From contig JARROJ010000007.1 of the NCBI GenBank assembly GCA_037384065.1, positions 1 through 64,000 of the forward strand: 64,000 nucleotides of DNA. Direction: 5' to 3'. Source of the DNA: JABDPF01 sp037384065. GTDB lineage: Bacteria > Pseudomonadota > Gammaproteobacteria > Xanthomonadales > SZUA-36. Below, one piece after another: positions 1 through 8,059 of this stretch (within the stretch, counting starts at the first letter, position 1; every line of letters starts with the position of its first letter). Both the position numbers and the translations under genes were made by a program. The notes below the pieces were generated by a model. That model worked only from the letters and a program-made list of their open reading frames with translations. It had not been told where the DNA came from and searched no databases.

Positions 1-189
1 GCGATCAACGCCGGTACGAACATCCCGTCGGTCGCGACGCCCAACGGGCAGGCGGCGTTCCTGTTCCTGCTCACCTCGGGACTGGCCCCCTTGATCCGGC
101 TCGGCTACGGCCGGATGGTGCTGCTGGCGCTTCCCTATACCTTCACGATGTCGCTAACCGGTCTGCTGGCGAGCATCTACTTCCTTTGA
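1..189 (+). CDS. nhaB: Na+/H+ antiporter NhaB, C-terminal fragment (5' end outside window)
   Basis: The frame is open from base 1 to a TGA at 187-189 and encodes 62 residues. The stretch SVATPNGQAAFLFLLTS followed by LAPLIRLGYGRMVLLALPYT is the strongly conserved C-terminal region of NhaB, an inner-membrane antiporter that exports Na+ in exchange for protons. The rest is a hydrophobic last helix. Compared with the E. coli protein as I remember it, the tail after this helix is shorter, ending directly at ASIYFL. Most of the gene lies to the left of the window, so neither start nor promoter can be judged. It converges on the ferritin-like gene at 425. Confidence 0.85.
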   Translation, partial: AINAGTNIPSVATPNGQAAFLFLLTSGLAPLIRLGYGRMVLLALPYTFTMSLTGLLASIYFL

Positions 190-309
190 CGCAGCGTCGT
201 CGCGAATCCGGGCCTGCGCGGCGAGGGATGGTAAAAGGGGGAATTCCGGGTCAGCTGGGATACGACCGGCACGTTGCTGCGGCGACGTCCGCTCCGCTGC
301 CCGGTGCAA

Positions 310-339
310 CCGACCCGGTCGGCTCCCGCGCCGGGTCGG
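310..339. other. Inverted repeat in the nhaB / ferritin-like convergent gap
   Basis: A 9-bp perfect inverted repeat, CCGACCCGG (310-318) and CCGGGTCGG (331-339), encloses a 12-nt loop. It lies in the 235-nt non-coding gap (190-424) between two convergent genes, where a terminator is expected. Neither side has a T-run, so it is not a canonical intrinsic terminator. I see no other gene or RNA in this gap. Confidence 0.35.
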
Positions 340-424
340 CCCAAGGCGGACCCCGGCGCAGGGTTTGTCGTGACGGGCGGGGCGCCCGGGTGAATGGGCG
401 TCCCTTCAGGGTGTTTTCTGCACG

Positions 425-949
425 CTACAGGTAGGGTGCATCATCGGGATCGTTCTCGGTCTCGACGCTGGCGTTCTCGGGAAGTTTCGCCATGGCTTCG
501 CGAAGCATCTCGACGTGTTCGGACTCCTCGTCGCGGAGTTCGATGAAGAGTTCCCGCACCTCGGGGTCCGTGATGCCGGGCAGGGCCTTGTCGTAGAAGT
601 CGTAGGCCTTCTGTTCCGCGGCGAGACCGAGCTCACAGGCCTGGACCGTGGACATGCCCTTGCGTGGCGCTCCGACGTCCGGGGCCTCGACATCGAACAG
701 ATCGACCAGTTTCACGTTCATCGGGGTTTTGCCGAACATGGCGATGCGGCGGGCGAGCAGTTCATTGCCGTGCTTGGCCTCGTTTTCCGCCATCGAGGCG
801 AAGAAGGCCCCCGGGTCGTTGCTGCCGCCGGTGCGGCCGATCTGCGTGGCGAACAGTTTGTAGCGCTGGTGCGCTTCCTCCTCGATCAGAATCGCGAGGT
901 CGAGCGCGTCCATGACGCTGAGCTTGGACAGGTCTAGACTGGTGGACAT
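425..949 (-). CDS. Ferritin-like / rubrerythrin-type di-iron protein
   Basis: A 174-residue protein starting MSTSLDLSKLSVMDALD. The ATG at 949 is preceded by AGGAG at a 10-nt spacing; longer in-frame starts upstream lack a ribosome site. The helix carrying AILIEEEAHQRY, the later ENEAKHGNEL, then LAAEQKAYDFYD and RDEESEHVEML reproduce the four carboxylate/His helices (ExxH-type pairs) of ferritin-like di-iron domains. No C-terminal rubredoxin cysteines are present, so it is a rubrerythrin-like domain without the electron-transfer module. Probable roles are peroxide or iron handling in the cytoplasm; the substrate is not shown by the sequence. The gene ends 235 nt from the convergent nhaB. Confidence 0.8.
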   Translation of the reverse strand: MSTSLDLSKLSVMDALDLAILIEEEAHQRYKLFATQIGRTGGSNDPGAFFASMAENEAKHGNELLARRIAMFGKTPMNVKLVDLFDVEAPDVGAPRKGMSTVQACELGLAAEQKAYDFYDKALPGITDPEVRELFIELRDEESEHVEMLREAMAKLPENASVETENDPDDAPYL

Positions 950-1102
950 TCGGTTTGGACTCCTGGCTTGGTTTTTGACGTTGCTGTGCAGCCCGTCGAC
1001 TGCGCCGCGACCGATTCGCGCCAGCCGGGTTCCGTCACGGGGCCCGAGCGTTCTCGAATCGGCGCGCCCATGATACCGCAATCCGGGGCGCGTCCCGGCC
1101 GT

Positions 1103-1753
1103 TCATGGACGGGCGCACACGAACAGGGCCTCGGTCACGAGCGCATGCGCGAGGAAGATGCGTTTGCCGAACGCGTCGAGGGTATTCCAGGCCCCGGCAG
1201 GCATCATATCGACGTTCGCCGGGTCCAGCGTTTCCGGGTCCCCGGCGAGCTGCGCCCGCTTCGTCGCCTCAGCCAGGGCGCAGGCCCGCCGTTCTGCGTT
1301 CACGCTATCGCCCAGTCGTTCGATCGCGGCCTGCACTTCGTCGGGGGTCAGCGGGCCGGTGGCGTCGACGTCGAGGTTCGGCTGCAGAACCGGGCGGTGC
1401 TCCATCACCAGAAAGATGAACTCGCGCATCTTGGCCGGGTCATCGGAAAGGTCGCCCGCGTGAAAGGTGACGGTAATGAATTCGAGCGGTGCATCAATGT
1501 CCGCAATCGCTCGCTCGGCGATGACGGTCGCCCGGGTTTCCAATTCGGATTGAGCGGACAGATCGAGCGGCGAGTTCGCCACGTCGATCACGATGCCGTC
1601 CCCCGCGATCAGCCAGGCAGTCACCTCGCCGGGCACCTCCCGGCTGATCGACTCCGCCAGTGACTCGAGGTCCCGCGGCCAGAAGTCACAGGCGCTGACG
1701 AGGCTCGCCACCAGCACCATGAGCGGAACAGAAAGCCGTCGCAACGCGCGCAT
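1103..1753 (-). CDS. Predicted lipoprotein of unknown function
   Basis: A 216-residue protein with a signal peptide ending in a lipobox (LVSAC, Cys22), so it should be a lipidated envelope protein. The mature part is acidic, contains a repeated-alanine helix region and three further cysteines (in RRACALAEA and LFVCARP). I do not recognise a family. Its ATG overlaps the stop of the patatin gene upstream (TGATG at 1755-1751), so the two are translationally coupled and probably work together at the membrane, for example as exported lipase and partner; that is inference from the overlap only. Confidence 0.7.
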   Translation of the reverse strand: MRALRRLSVPLMVLVASLVSACDFWPRDLESLAESISREVPGEVTAWLIAGDGIVIDVANSPLDLSAQSELETRATVIAERAIADIDAPLEFITVTFHAGDLSDDPAKMREFIFLVMEHRPVLQPNLDVDATGPLTPDEVQAAIERLGDSVNAERRACALAEATKRAQLAGDPETLDPANVDMMPAGAWNTLDAFGKRIFLAHALVTEALFVCARP

Positions 1754-2727
1754 CAGTCAGCGGCGAGCAGGGCGCTCAGCTCGTTCCTGAGCTGCGTCCT
1801 GGCCGGCTTCGCCTGTTCAAAGACGCGCTCGGCGCTGTAAAACTCCAGGGCGCGGACGTCCTTGATTTCCGGTGCGATGAAGATATCCGGTTGCTGGTGT
1901 CGCATTTTTGCGTTGACGATGGCTTTCTGCATCACCTTGATCGAGTTGAACAGGATCTGGAAATAGCCCGTCTCGCCGGATTCGGGCCGGCTGCGCACGC
2001 CGCTTACATCGATTCCGATGACGATGTCGCAGTCCGCGAAGAGCAGGTCCCACGGCACCGGGTTCACCGTGCCGCCATCGATCAGGACACGATCATCGAT
2101 CTGAACGGGTTCGAAGATGCCGGGGATGGCCATGCTGGCCTGGACGGCCGGCAACAGCGGACCCTGGTTCAGCACGACCTGCTTCTTGTCCCAGAGGTCG
2201 CCGGCGACGATATCGAGCGGGATTTCGAGATCCTCGAAAACCCGCTTGCCGATCGAGCCGTAAAAATGGGAAAGGATCCGTCGGCTGTCGAGCAGCCCGC
2301 CGTCGCCGACCTCGAGTTCCACGAGTTCCAGCCAGTGCGTCGCCTGGTCGGACATCAGCGTATCCAGCAGACCATCCTCGTCGGTCGCGAAGGCCTGGTT
2401 GGCGAGTTGCCGAATGTCCGCGGCGGACATGCCGGATGCGAACATCGCCCCGATCACCGCGCCGATACTCGAACCCGCCATGCGGTGGGGCCGCAGCCCC
2501 ATCTCTTCCAGCACTTCGAGCATCTCGATATGCGCCAGGCCGTTGGCTCCGCCCGCACCGAGCGCCAGGCCGATGCGCCGGCGCGTTGCACCGGTCTTCG
2601 CAACCGGCTTCGCCGGGTCGGATGCCGCAGCCGCCGGCGCGGCGCTGACCATGCCCGCCGGAACCGCCAGCCACGGGATTGCGGACAGGAGATCTCTTCG
2701 CGACAGGGTGTGCTTGGGTTTTTTCAT
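1753..2727 (-). CDS. Tat-exported patatin-like phospholipase (RssA/NTE family)
   Basis: A 324-residue protein read from the ATG at 2727, preceded by GAGG at 9 nt. The N-terminus has a twin-arginine signal (LSRRDLLSAIPWL, residues 8-20) and an Ala-rich cleavage region. The mature part is a patatin domain: oxyanion loop GAGGANGLAH (57-66), nucleophile elbow GSSIG with Ser87, and the catalytic Asp in IDGGT (Asp217). Such proteins hydrolyse acyl esters of phospholipids. Export through Tat suggests a folded lipase acting in the periplasm, which is uncommon because most patatins of this clade are cytoplasmic. It is coupled to the downstream lipoprotein by a one-base overlap. Confidence 0.82.
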   Translation of the reverse strand: MKKPKHTLSRRDLLSAIPWLAVPAGMVSAAPAAAASDPAKPVAKTGATRRRIGLALGAGGANGLAHIEMLEVLEEMGLRPHRMAGSSIGAVIGAMFASGMSAADIRQLANQAFATDEDGLLDTLMSDQATHWLELVELEVGDGGLLDSRRILSHFYGSIGKRVFEDLEIPLDIVAGDLWDKKQVVLNQGPLLPAVQASMAIPGIFEPVQIDDRVLIDGGTVNPVPWDLLFADCDIVIGIDVSGVRSRPESGETGYFQILFNSIKVMQKAIVNAKMRHQQPDIFIAPEIKDVRALEFYSAERVFEQAKPARTQLRNELSALLAAD

Positions 2728-3000
2728 CGGCAATCGCCTCGATGGTTGAACCAGGTGCTCCGATTGTGCCAGATAAGGGCGGCCGGTAAAGCGGTGCTGA
2801 CGCGACGGAGCGTCTTCATTTCGGGCCCAGTCCCGCGAACGTCCGGGTTCGGGAGCAATCGGGGCATGATGGCACCCCGAATCGATGCCGGGCGGCATGG
2901 TTTCGGCCAATCCGGGCCGACTGCACCTTGCCGTTACGGCTGAAAAGAGGGTTAATAGGCGCTAAAGCGCAGTCGAATCCAAGTCAACGGGTAAGAAACC

Positions 3001-4281
3001 ATGGCCCATACGACGCTCAAAACGAGTTACTCCGCTTTGGCCGACCGCCTCAACCGCTTCCCCCAGGGGGCGCCGGCATCCGAGCGGCTGTTCAAGATTC
3101 TGTCGATGCTGTTCAGCGAGGAGGAAGCCGGCCTGGTTTCGCTGATGCCCATCAAGCCGTTCACGGCCCGTAAAGCCGCCCGCATCTGGAAGAAGAGCCT
3201 CACCGAGACCCGGAACATACTGGACGAACTGGCCGGCCGGGCGATCCTGGTCGACATCGAACAGGACGGCGAATCGATGTACGTGCTGCCACCGCCCATG
3301 GCCGGCTTTTTCGAGTTTTCACTGATGCGCGTGCGCGACGACATCGACCAGAAGCTCCTGAGCGAGCTGTTTTACCAGTACATGAACGTCGAGGAGGATT
3401 TCATCCGGGCGTTGTTCACCCGCGGGGAAACGCAGCTGGGCCGGACCTTCGTTCACGAACCGGCCTTGTCCGAGGAGAACGCGCTGCACGTGCTGGACTA
3501 CGAGCGGGCCAGCGAAGTGATCGAATCCGCCAGCCACATCGGCGTGGGGCGCTGTTACTGCCGGCACAAGATGGAGCACATGGGCCGGGCCTGCGACGCG
3601 CCGCAGGATATCTGCATGACCTTCAACACGACGGCGGCGTCGCTCACCCGGCACGGCGCGGCGCGCGCGGTCGACAAGCAGGAGTGCCATGACCTGTTGC
3701 AAACGGCCTATGAACACAAGCTGGTGCAGTTCGGCGAAAACGTGCGCGAGCAGGTCAATTTCATCTGCAACTGCTGCGGCTGCTGCTGTGAGGCCATGAT
3801 TGCCGCGCGCCGGTTCGCCATCCTCAACCCGGTGCACACCACCAACTTCATTCCGGTCATTGACGACGACACCTGCAATGGCTGCGGCAAGTGCGTCAAC
3901 GTTTGCCCGGTCGAGGCGATGACCCTGGTTTCCGCCAACGACCCGAACAAGCCGCGCATGAAAACGGCCCGCCTCAACGAAGACGTCTGTCTCGGGTGCG
4001 GCGTGTGCGTGCGCGTGTGCAACAAGGACAGCCTGGCGCTGGAATCGCGCCCCAAGCGGGTCCTTACGCCGTTGAACGGAACGCATCGGGCGGTGGTGAT
4101 GGCCATCGAGCGCGGCAAGTTACAGAACCTGATTTTCGACAATCACGTTCTGTGGAGTCATCGGGCGATGGCCGGGGTGTTGGGCGTCATTCTGAAACTG
4201 CCGCCGATCAAGCAGGCCCTGGCGAGCGAACAGCTCAAGTCGCGCTACCTGGAGTCGCTGATCAGCCGTGTCGCGCACTAG
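3001..4281 (+). CDS. Winged-helix-like N-terminus fused to 4Fe-4S ferredoxin domain
   Basis: A 426-residue protein. Residues about 1-110 look like a helix-turn-helix domain (AARIWKKSLTETRNILDELA followed by a beta-wing-like segment). A middle region has CYCRHKMEHMGRACD (Cys185, Cys187, Cys198) and a cysteine-packed CNCCGCCCEAM near residues 256-266. Two classical 4Fe-4S motifs follow: CNGCGKCVNVCP from Cys292 and CLGCGVCVRVCN from Cys330. The C-terminal 80 residues are basic and helical. This is a cytoplasmic multi-cluster iron-sulphur protein; the family is widespread but, to my knowledge, without an assigned reaction. The start has only a weak ribosome site (GGGTAAG). It is divergent from the patatin gene, with a 273-nt gap (2728-3000) for both promoters. 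Confidence 0.75.
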   Translation: MAHTTLKTSYSALADRLNRFPQGAPASERLFKILSMLFSEEEAGLVSLMPIKPFTARKAARIWKKSLTETRNILDELAGRAILVDIEQDGESMYVLPPPMAGFFEFSLMRVRDDIDQKLLSELFYQYMNVEEDFIRALFTRGETQLGRTFVHEPALSEENALHVLDYERASEVIESASHIGVGRCYCRHKMEHMGRACDAPQDICMTFNTTAASLTRHGAARAVDKQECHDLLQTAYEHKLVQFGENVREQVNFICNCCGCCCEAMIAARRFAILNPVHTTNFIPVIDDDTCNGCGKCVNVCPVEAMTLVSANDPNKPRMKTARLNEDVCLGCGVCVRVCNKDSLALESRPKRVLTPLNGTHRAVVMAIERGKLQNLIFDNHVLWSHRAMAGVLGVILKLPPIKQALASEQLKSRYLESLISRVAH

Positions 4282-4297
4282 GGCGGCGGCCGCGTGC

Positions 4298-5356
4298 TCA
4301 GCGCGATGCGGCCGCGCGGTTCCGGCTGTTCGCGATCGTGTTCTCCCGCAGCAGGCGCCGGGCGGCGCGATTGACCCGATCGGGGTCCCAGGCCGCCATT
4401 GCGCCCGGTGACCCACCTACCGCGAGCGCCGCCTCCAGATCGCGTACGACCCGCCAGTTCGCCAGCGCGTGCGCCGAGCTCGGGTTGTCCGCGGCCTTGG
4501 CGCGAAAGTCGTTCCAGATCCGCTGCAGATCCCGACTGGCGAACGCGAGTTCGGTCAGTTTTGCGCGGTACTCGAGTTCCACCGTGTCCATGTCCGGATA
4601 ACGCCGCAGGTCGGCCAGGTGGCGCGCCTCGTGCTTGAGGTAGGAAACCTCGAAATTCTCGCTTTGCGTGTCGTAGGCCCAGGCCACGCAATACAGGCGA
4701 TCGTTCTCGACCCAACCGGTGGTCGAGGCGAGTCCGAGCGAGGCGAAGTCCTTCCAGCCCTGGGCGGCGAAGTCATCCATGAAAACCACCTCCACCGGCA
4801 CGCTCACGTCAGTCAGTTCGACCCGGTAGCGGCGCACCTCCTCGGTCTGCCACACGAACAGGTCGCGCCAGGGCGGCGTTGCAGATACGGAGTAGTGCCA
4901 GCCCGCATCCTCGAGCAGGCGGGCGGTCAGGCGCTCCGGGGTCGAATCCGCGGGTGCTTCGATGGCGCGGGCCCGAAGCAGGTCCTCGAGCGCGCGCGAC
5001 AGGCGCGCCTCCGCGACCGCCGCGTCGACCTCGCGCAGCAGGTTCTGGCGCCAGTAAACCCGGTAGAGCAGGGCGACGTCGTGGGCCGGCCCGGAAGCGG
5101 CCCGGAACGCGGCCGATCGTTCATAAGGCTTGAGAAAGCGGTCGTCGAACTGCGTGCGGAGCGCGGCGCCCGCATCGCCGGCGCCGACCGAGTGCTCGAA
5201 CAGGGCGGATGCCCCGCTGAGATCGCCCTGAATGGCCAGCGTCACGAACGCGCGTGAGAGTTCGGAAAACCCGTTGGTTCGCGCCGTGCCGAACGAGGCA
5301 GTGTCGGAGGGTGCGGCGGCGCCGGGCCGCAGACCAAGCAGCACCGCGGCGAGCAT
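4298..5356 (-). CDS. Secreted hypothetical protein with HExxH motif (putative zinc peptidase)
   Basis: A 352-residue protein starting at the ATG at 5356, preceded by GGAG at 7 nt; the open frame continues upstream but through AT-rich, non-coding-looking DNA. Residues 1-15 form a short signal peptide ending GAAA. The only recognisable motif is HEARH (His242-His246) in a helix, followed by glutamates in ELEYRAKLTELA (260-271), the arrangement of gluzincin metallopeptidases. The preceding strand NFEVSYLK would be the edge strand of that fold. No family name comes to mind. It converges on the ferredoxin-like gene with a 16-nt gap. Confidence 0.6.
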   Translation of the reverse strand: MLAAVLLGLRPGAAAPSDTASFGTARTNGFSELSRAFVTLAIQGDLSGASALFEHSVGAGDAGAALRTQFDDRFLKPYERSAAFRAASGPAHDVALLYRVYWRQNLLREVDAAVAEARLSRALEDLLRARAIEAPADSTPERLTARLLEDAGWHYSVSATPPWRDLFVWQTEEVRRYRVELTDVSVPVEVVFMDDFAAQGWKDFASLGLASTTGWVENDRLYCVAWAYDTQSENFEVSYLKHEARHLADLRRYPDMDTVELEYRAKLTELAFASRDLQRIWNDFRAKAADNPSSAHALANWRVVRDLEAALAVGGSPGAMAAWDPDRVNRAARRLLRENTIANSRNRAAASR

Positions 5357-5724
5357 CGCGACGCTCCGTCGCCGGACGGTTCGAAAGTTGAACGCGAGAC
5401 TTCGATCAAAATAAGAATGTTTTAGAATAAAAATCAATGTGATATAGAAAATAACTCGAAAACAGGTTACTGAAATCCGGCGTGCATCCCGCATCGGTGA
5501 TCCGAACGTACCCGGTTTCAGGGTCATCGTAGTACACGATGCAAGGGATTTCGCCAACTTAATGAGCGCTCCGTTGTATTCATAATAACCGGGTGGCGTA
5601 TCGCCCGGGCGCAGGACAGGGAATCGACCGGAATCGCGAGCGTCCTGATCGCATGCAGAAAGGTATGCAGTCACCAGCGGACGGTGTCAACGGAATCGCC
5701 GTAACGCTACGGGAGAGGCTCGCA
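5357..5724. promoter_or_regulatory. AT-rich divergent control region between HExxH gene and small membrane protein
   Basis: These 368 bases hold no gene I can support. Bases about 5395-5470 are strikingly AT-rich for this chromosome. Read on the minus strand they contain TTGATT followed after 17 nt by TTATTT (-35/-10-like), oriented toward the HExxH gene at 5356. A run of TA steps such as GTGATATAGAAAATAA also fits a curved or H-NS-type silenced promoter. The right-hand part regains normal composition and must carry the promoter of the 5725 gene. Confidence 0.4.
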
Positions 5725-6156
5725 TTGGAATACCTCGTTTTTCTGACGGTCGTGCTGTTGTTTTCGGGCGTATGCGCCCTTGTCGTGGCGCGCGGTTCCC
5801 GACGCCGGGCTCAGGGCGTCGCCGTCGGTGACCAGAGCGGCCGTTCCGGAACGAACGACCTGCAGGCCCTGCGCAAGCGCATCGATGCGCGCGACGGTCA
5901 GGGTTCCTTCGGTCGCTGGGTCGACGCACTGGTGACGCCCAAGCGCACGGTGGACGACGATCCGGAGTATCGGCGCCGGGCGCAGGAGTCGCTGCGCACG
6001 CTCCTGGAAGATCGGTATGGCGGGGCCGCGACCCGGGCAGCGGGATCACCGCGAAAGGGACGGTCTGCGGACGGTTCGATCGAACGAACGGTCGGAGGTC
6101 CTGCACCTCGCCGGGACCGCGGAATCAAGGGCGTTCGAACGCCCTGGGGGTGGTAA
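5725..6156 (+). CDS. Small single-pass membrane protein (copy A of a look-alike pair)
   Basis: A 143-residue protein read from a TTG at 5725 preceded by GGGAGAGG at 6 nt; an ATG start at 5653 would add a tail without hydrophobic character. The product opens with MEYLVFLTVVLLFSGVCALVV, one N-terminal membrane helix, then a basic Arg/Gly/Ser-rich cytoplasmic tail. The same plan (ME + hydrophobic helix + RRR) is seen in the gene at 6400, suggesting distant paralogues. No enzyme motif is visible. The end of the gene carries a perfect 16-nt palindrome (6129-6144). Confidence 0.55.
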   Translation: MEYLVFLTVVLLFSGVCALVVARGSRRRAQGVAVGDQSGRSGTNDLQALRKRIDARDGQGSFGRWVDALVTPKRTVDDDPEYRRRAQESLRTLLEDRYGGAATRAAGSPRKGRSADGSIERTVGGPAPRRDRGIKGVRTPWGW

Positions 6157-6158
6157 AA

Positions 6159-6206
6159 AGCACCTCGATTTGGATTTAATGTATAAAAAATGACCAAATT
6201 GGTGCT
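6159..6206. repeat. 48-nt two-part palindrome between the two small membrane-protein genes
   Basis: AGCACC (6159-6164) and ATTTGG (6168-6173) pair with CCAAAT (6194-6199) and GGTGCT (6201-6206), giving 6+6 bp with a 3/1 internal loop around a 20-nt AT-rich centre. It is not followed by T on the plus strand, whereas the minus strand reads into a run of five T, although no minus-strand gene ends here. It could be an operator, a leader hairpin for the 6400 gene, or a terminator. The remaining 6207-6399 shows no coding potential. Confidence 0.5.
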
Positions 6207-6399
6207 AAACTGAAAGTGTCCGCAACGGGGGTGACGGATCACGGGTGCGACGGATCGCGCCACGCACTTCGGACAGGGCGTACAGGGAATTGCGGGTCCG
6301 GCGTACCGCAAACCGTTGGGCAAAGCGGTTGCGGAAGGATACCGGCTGTCAGCGGTCGAGGAGAGGGCTGACGGTCCGGACATTCTGGAGGCTGGCAAC

Positions 6400-6825
6400 A
6401 TGGAGATCGTAATCTTTTTCGTGTTCGTCGCGGCGTGTGCCCTCGCACTGCTGTGGGCGTCACGCAAGACTCAGGCCGAAACGGATCTGGCGCGCCGCAA
6501 GCGCGCGCACCGCAACCGAGCCCGTTCCAGCAAGTTCACGGCAAGCGACGAAACCCTGATGACACGCAAGGAAGAGGTCTGGAATTCGCGGCATCATCAC
6601 GCCGCCCTGGGTGTCCAGAAAGTCAATCGTTTCGCACCGAAGTCCGAGTCGGGCGGCGTGCCGGAATACGACGGATACAGCCGGCGCGACCGGCACCACG
6701 TCCGGGATCGGAATGCGCGGGTGCGCGAGGATTCCGCCACCGAAAAGCAGTTCACGATGACGGCGATCCACTACCGAACGGATGACGACGAGGAGGCGGC
6801 GGCGCCCGCCAAGACCGCGAGTTAA
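6400..6825 (+). CDS. Small single-pass membrane protein (copy B of a look-alike pair)
   Basis: A 141-residue protein starting MEIVIFFVFVAACALALLW, with ATG at 6400 and GGAG at 9 nt. One N-terminal membrane helix is followed by a highly charged tail with Arg/Lys-rich and then Asp/Glu-rich parts (TDDDEEAAAP near the end). The N-terminal layout matches the gene at 5725, but the tails are not alignable by eye. Function unknown. It ends in a four-base overlap with the convergent SRAP gene (TAA/TAA around 6822-6825). Confidence 0.6.
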   Translation: MEIVIFFVFVAACALALLWASRKTQAETDLARRKRAHRNRARSSKFTASDETLMTRKEEVWNSRHHHAALGVQKVNRFAPKSESGGVPEYDGYSRRDRHHVRDRNARVREDSATEKQFTMTAIHYRTDDDEEAAAPAKTAS

Positions 6826-7589
6826 TCGCGGGACCGGAAACGGGTCTCGAGGGCAGGCGGCAGGTCGAACGACTCGTTGCCGGGGATTTTGACGTCCATC
6901 GGCATGGCTTCGACGCCCATGGTTTCGTTCGGGTAGGGACGCAACAGCCCCAGCGCTTCGTCCGCATCCCCGTCCAGCCAGCGGCGCGCTTCCTGCGGGT
7001 CGCGCAACAATGCGGGACTGCGATGGTGGCCGACGCCGGTGAGAACGTCGTTCGGCGCCACGGTAATGACGGCGACCGTCAACCGCTTCGAGCCGTCGGC
7101 CATGCGCGTGTAACGACCGATGCCCGCCATCAGCCAGCAGGGCGCGTCCAGGGGAAAAACCGCGTACGGCACCTGGGGCCTCACCCGGCTGTCGAATTCA
7201 TAAAACCACGATACGGCGACGAGCAGCCGCGCATTCGCCCGCCAGGCGCCCATGAAGGTCGGCGCGAACGGGGCGCCGTCGCTGCGCAGGCGCGCATTGG
7301 CCGTCGAGATCAGCCGGCCCTGCTTGTTGTGCGGCAGGCGACCCTCCGAATACGGCGGAATGAAGGGCCAGACGGCCTCTTCGGGCCGGTCGCATTCGGC
7401 GGTCGCGCGGATGACCGGGAGGCATTCCCAGACCATGGATTCGGGTTCGGATTTGCGCCGCAGGCGTGATGGCGAAATGTTACGGCGCGATTCCGGGTCC
7501 GCGGGCAGGGCCGAGGGCGCGCGCAGGGTGGTGGCCCAGGCGTACACGTCCTGCCAGGACAATTCGTAGGCGGAGGCCTTGCCGCACAT
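6822..7589 (-). CDS. SRAP (YedK/HMCES-like) abasic-site processing protein
   Basis: A 255-residue protein beginning MCGKAS; after removal of Met, Cys2 is the residue that forms a thiazolidine link to abasic sites in single-stranded DNA. Supporting family motifs are STANARLRSD (usually NARxE), SWFYEFD (usually WYEW, the catalytic Glu) and GHHRSPALL (usually HDRMPVIL, the catalytic His). It is therefore a divergent but apparently intact member. The family shields abasic sites at stalled forks; it would act in the cytoplasm on DNA. It is followed, in the same direction, by nothing closely spaced; upstream is a lipoprotein gene 86 nt away. Confidence 0.78.
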   Translation of the reverse strand: MCGKASAYELSWQDVYAWATTLRAPSALPADPESRRNISPSRLRRKSEPESMVWECLPVIRATAECDRPEEAVWPFIPPYSEGRLPHNKQGRLISTANARLRSDGAPFAPTFMGAWRANARLLVAVSWFYEFDSRVRPQVPYAVFPLDAPCWLMAGIGRYTRMADGSKRLTVAVITVAPNDVLTGVGHHRSPALLRDPQEARRWLDGDADEALGLLRPYPNETMGVEAMPMDVKIPGNESFDLPPALETRFRSRD

Positions 7590-7675
7590 GCGCGTGCCGG
7601 ATGCGCCCGATCAGGGCGATAATCGCAGCGCTCGGCACCGCGTGCTGCGGTACCCGGCGAGGCCTGTTCGCGGTC

Positions 7676-8059
7676 TCAGCGCCGCCAATTGACACGCGCC
7701 ACGATTTCGCGCCCGGTCCGACCGTTCAGGCGTTGGATGAGAACTTCGCGGTTGCCTCGGGCCCCGACGTCGTAAACCTGCAGGTAGTCGATCGCGCGCA
7801 GCAGCAATTGATAGTCCGCAGGGGTCGAGTGGGCCTTGACGCGCAGCAGGCTGCGTTCCCAGGCCTCCATGCTGCTGCCGTCCAGCGGGATATCGAGGCC
7901 ATCGCCGTCCCAGGGCTCGACGGCGGGTTCCGGCGCCGCTTCGACGGGGCTCGTTTCGGGTTGTGACGTCGAGGTCGCACAGGCGCCGAGCGCGAGGGCA
8001 GCCAGTAACGCCAGCGCGGTCGCCAGGCCTCTGATCGTGGGTCGTGGGTTTTTCTTCAT
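7676..8059 (-). CDS. Small predicted lipoprotein
   Basis: A 127-residue protein with a clear lipoprotein signal, LAALALGAC (Cys27), then a Pro/Glu-rich linker and a compact C-terminal domain (residues 55-127) with RSLLRVKAHSTPADYQLLLR and REVLIQRLNGRTGREI. I do not recognise the family. The ATG overlaps the stop of the rsmC-like gene (ATGA at 8059-8056), so it is co-translated with an rRNA methyltransferase, a pairing whose logic is not obvious. Confidence 0.65.
   Translation of the reverse strand: MKKNPRPTIRGLATALALLAALALGACATSTSQPETSPVEAAPEPAVEPWDGDGLDIPLDGSSMEAWERSLLRVKAHSTPADYQLLLRAIDYLQVYDVGARGNREVLIQRLNGRTGREIVARVNWRR

Noticed and set aside
228..300. Possible cobalamin-riboswitch-like start (AAAAGGGGGAATTCCGGGT)
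   Set aside because: The rest of the B12-box and conserved core are absent, and it lies downstream of, not before, a gene.
5593..5724. N-terminal extension of small membrane protein A from the ATG at 5593 or 5653
   Set aside because: The TTG at 5725 has a strong SD and gives an N-terminus matching the paralogue at 6400; the extension has no coding character.
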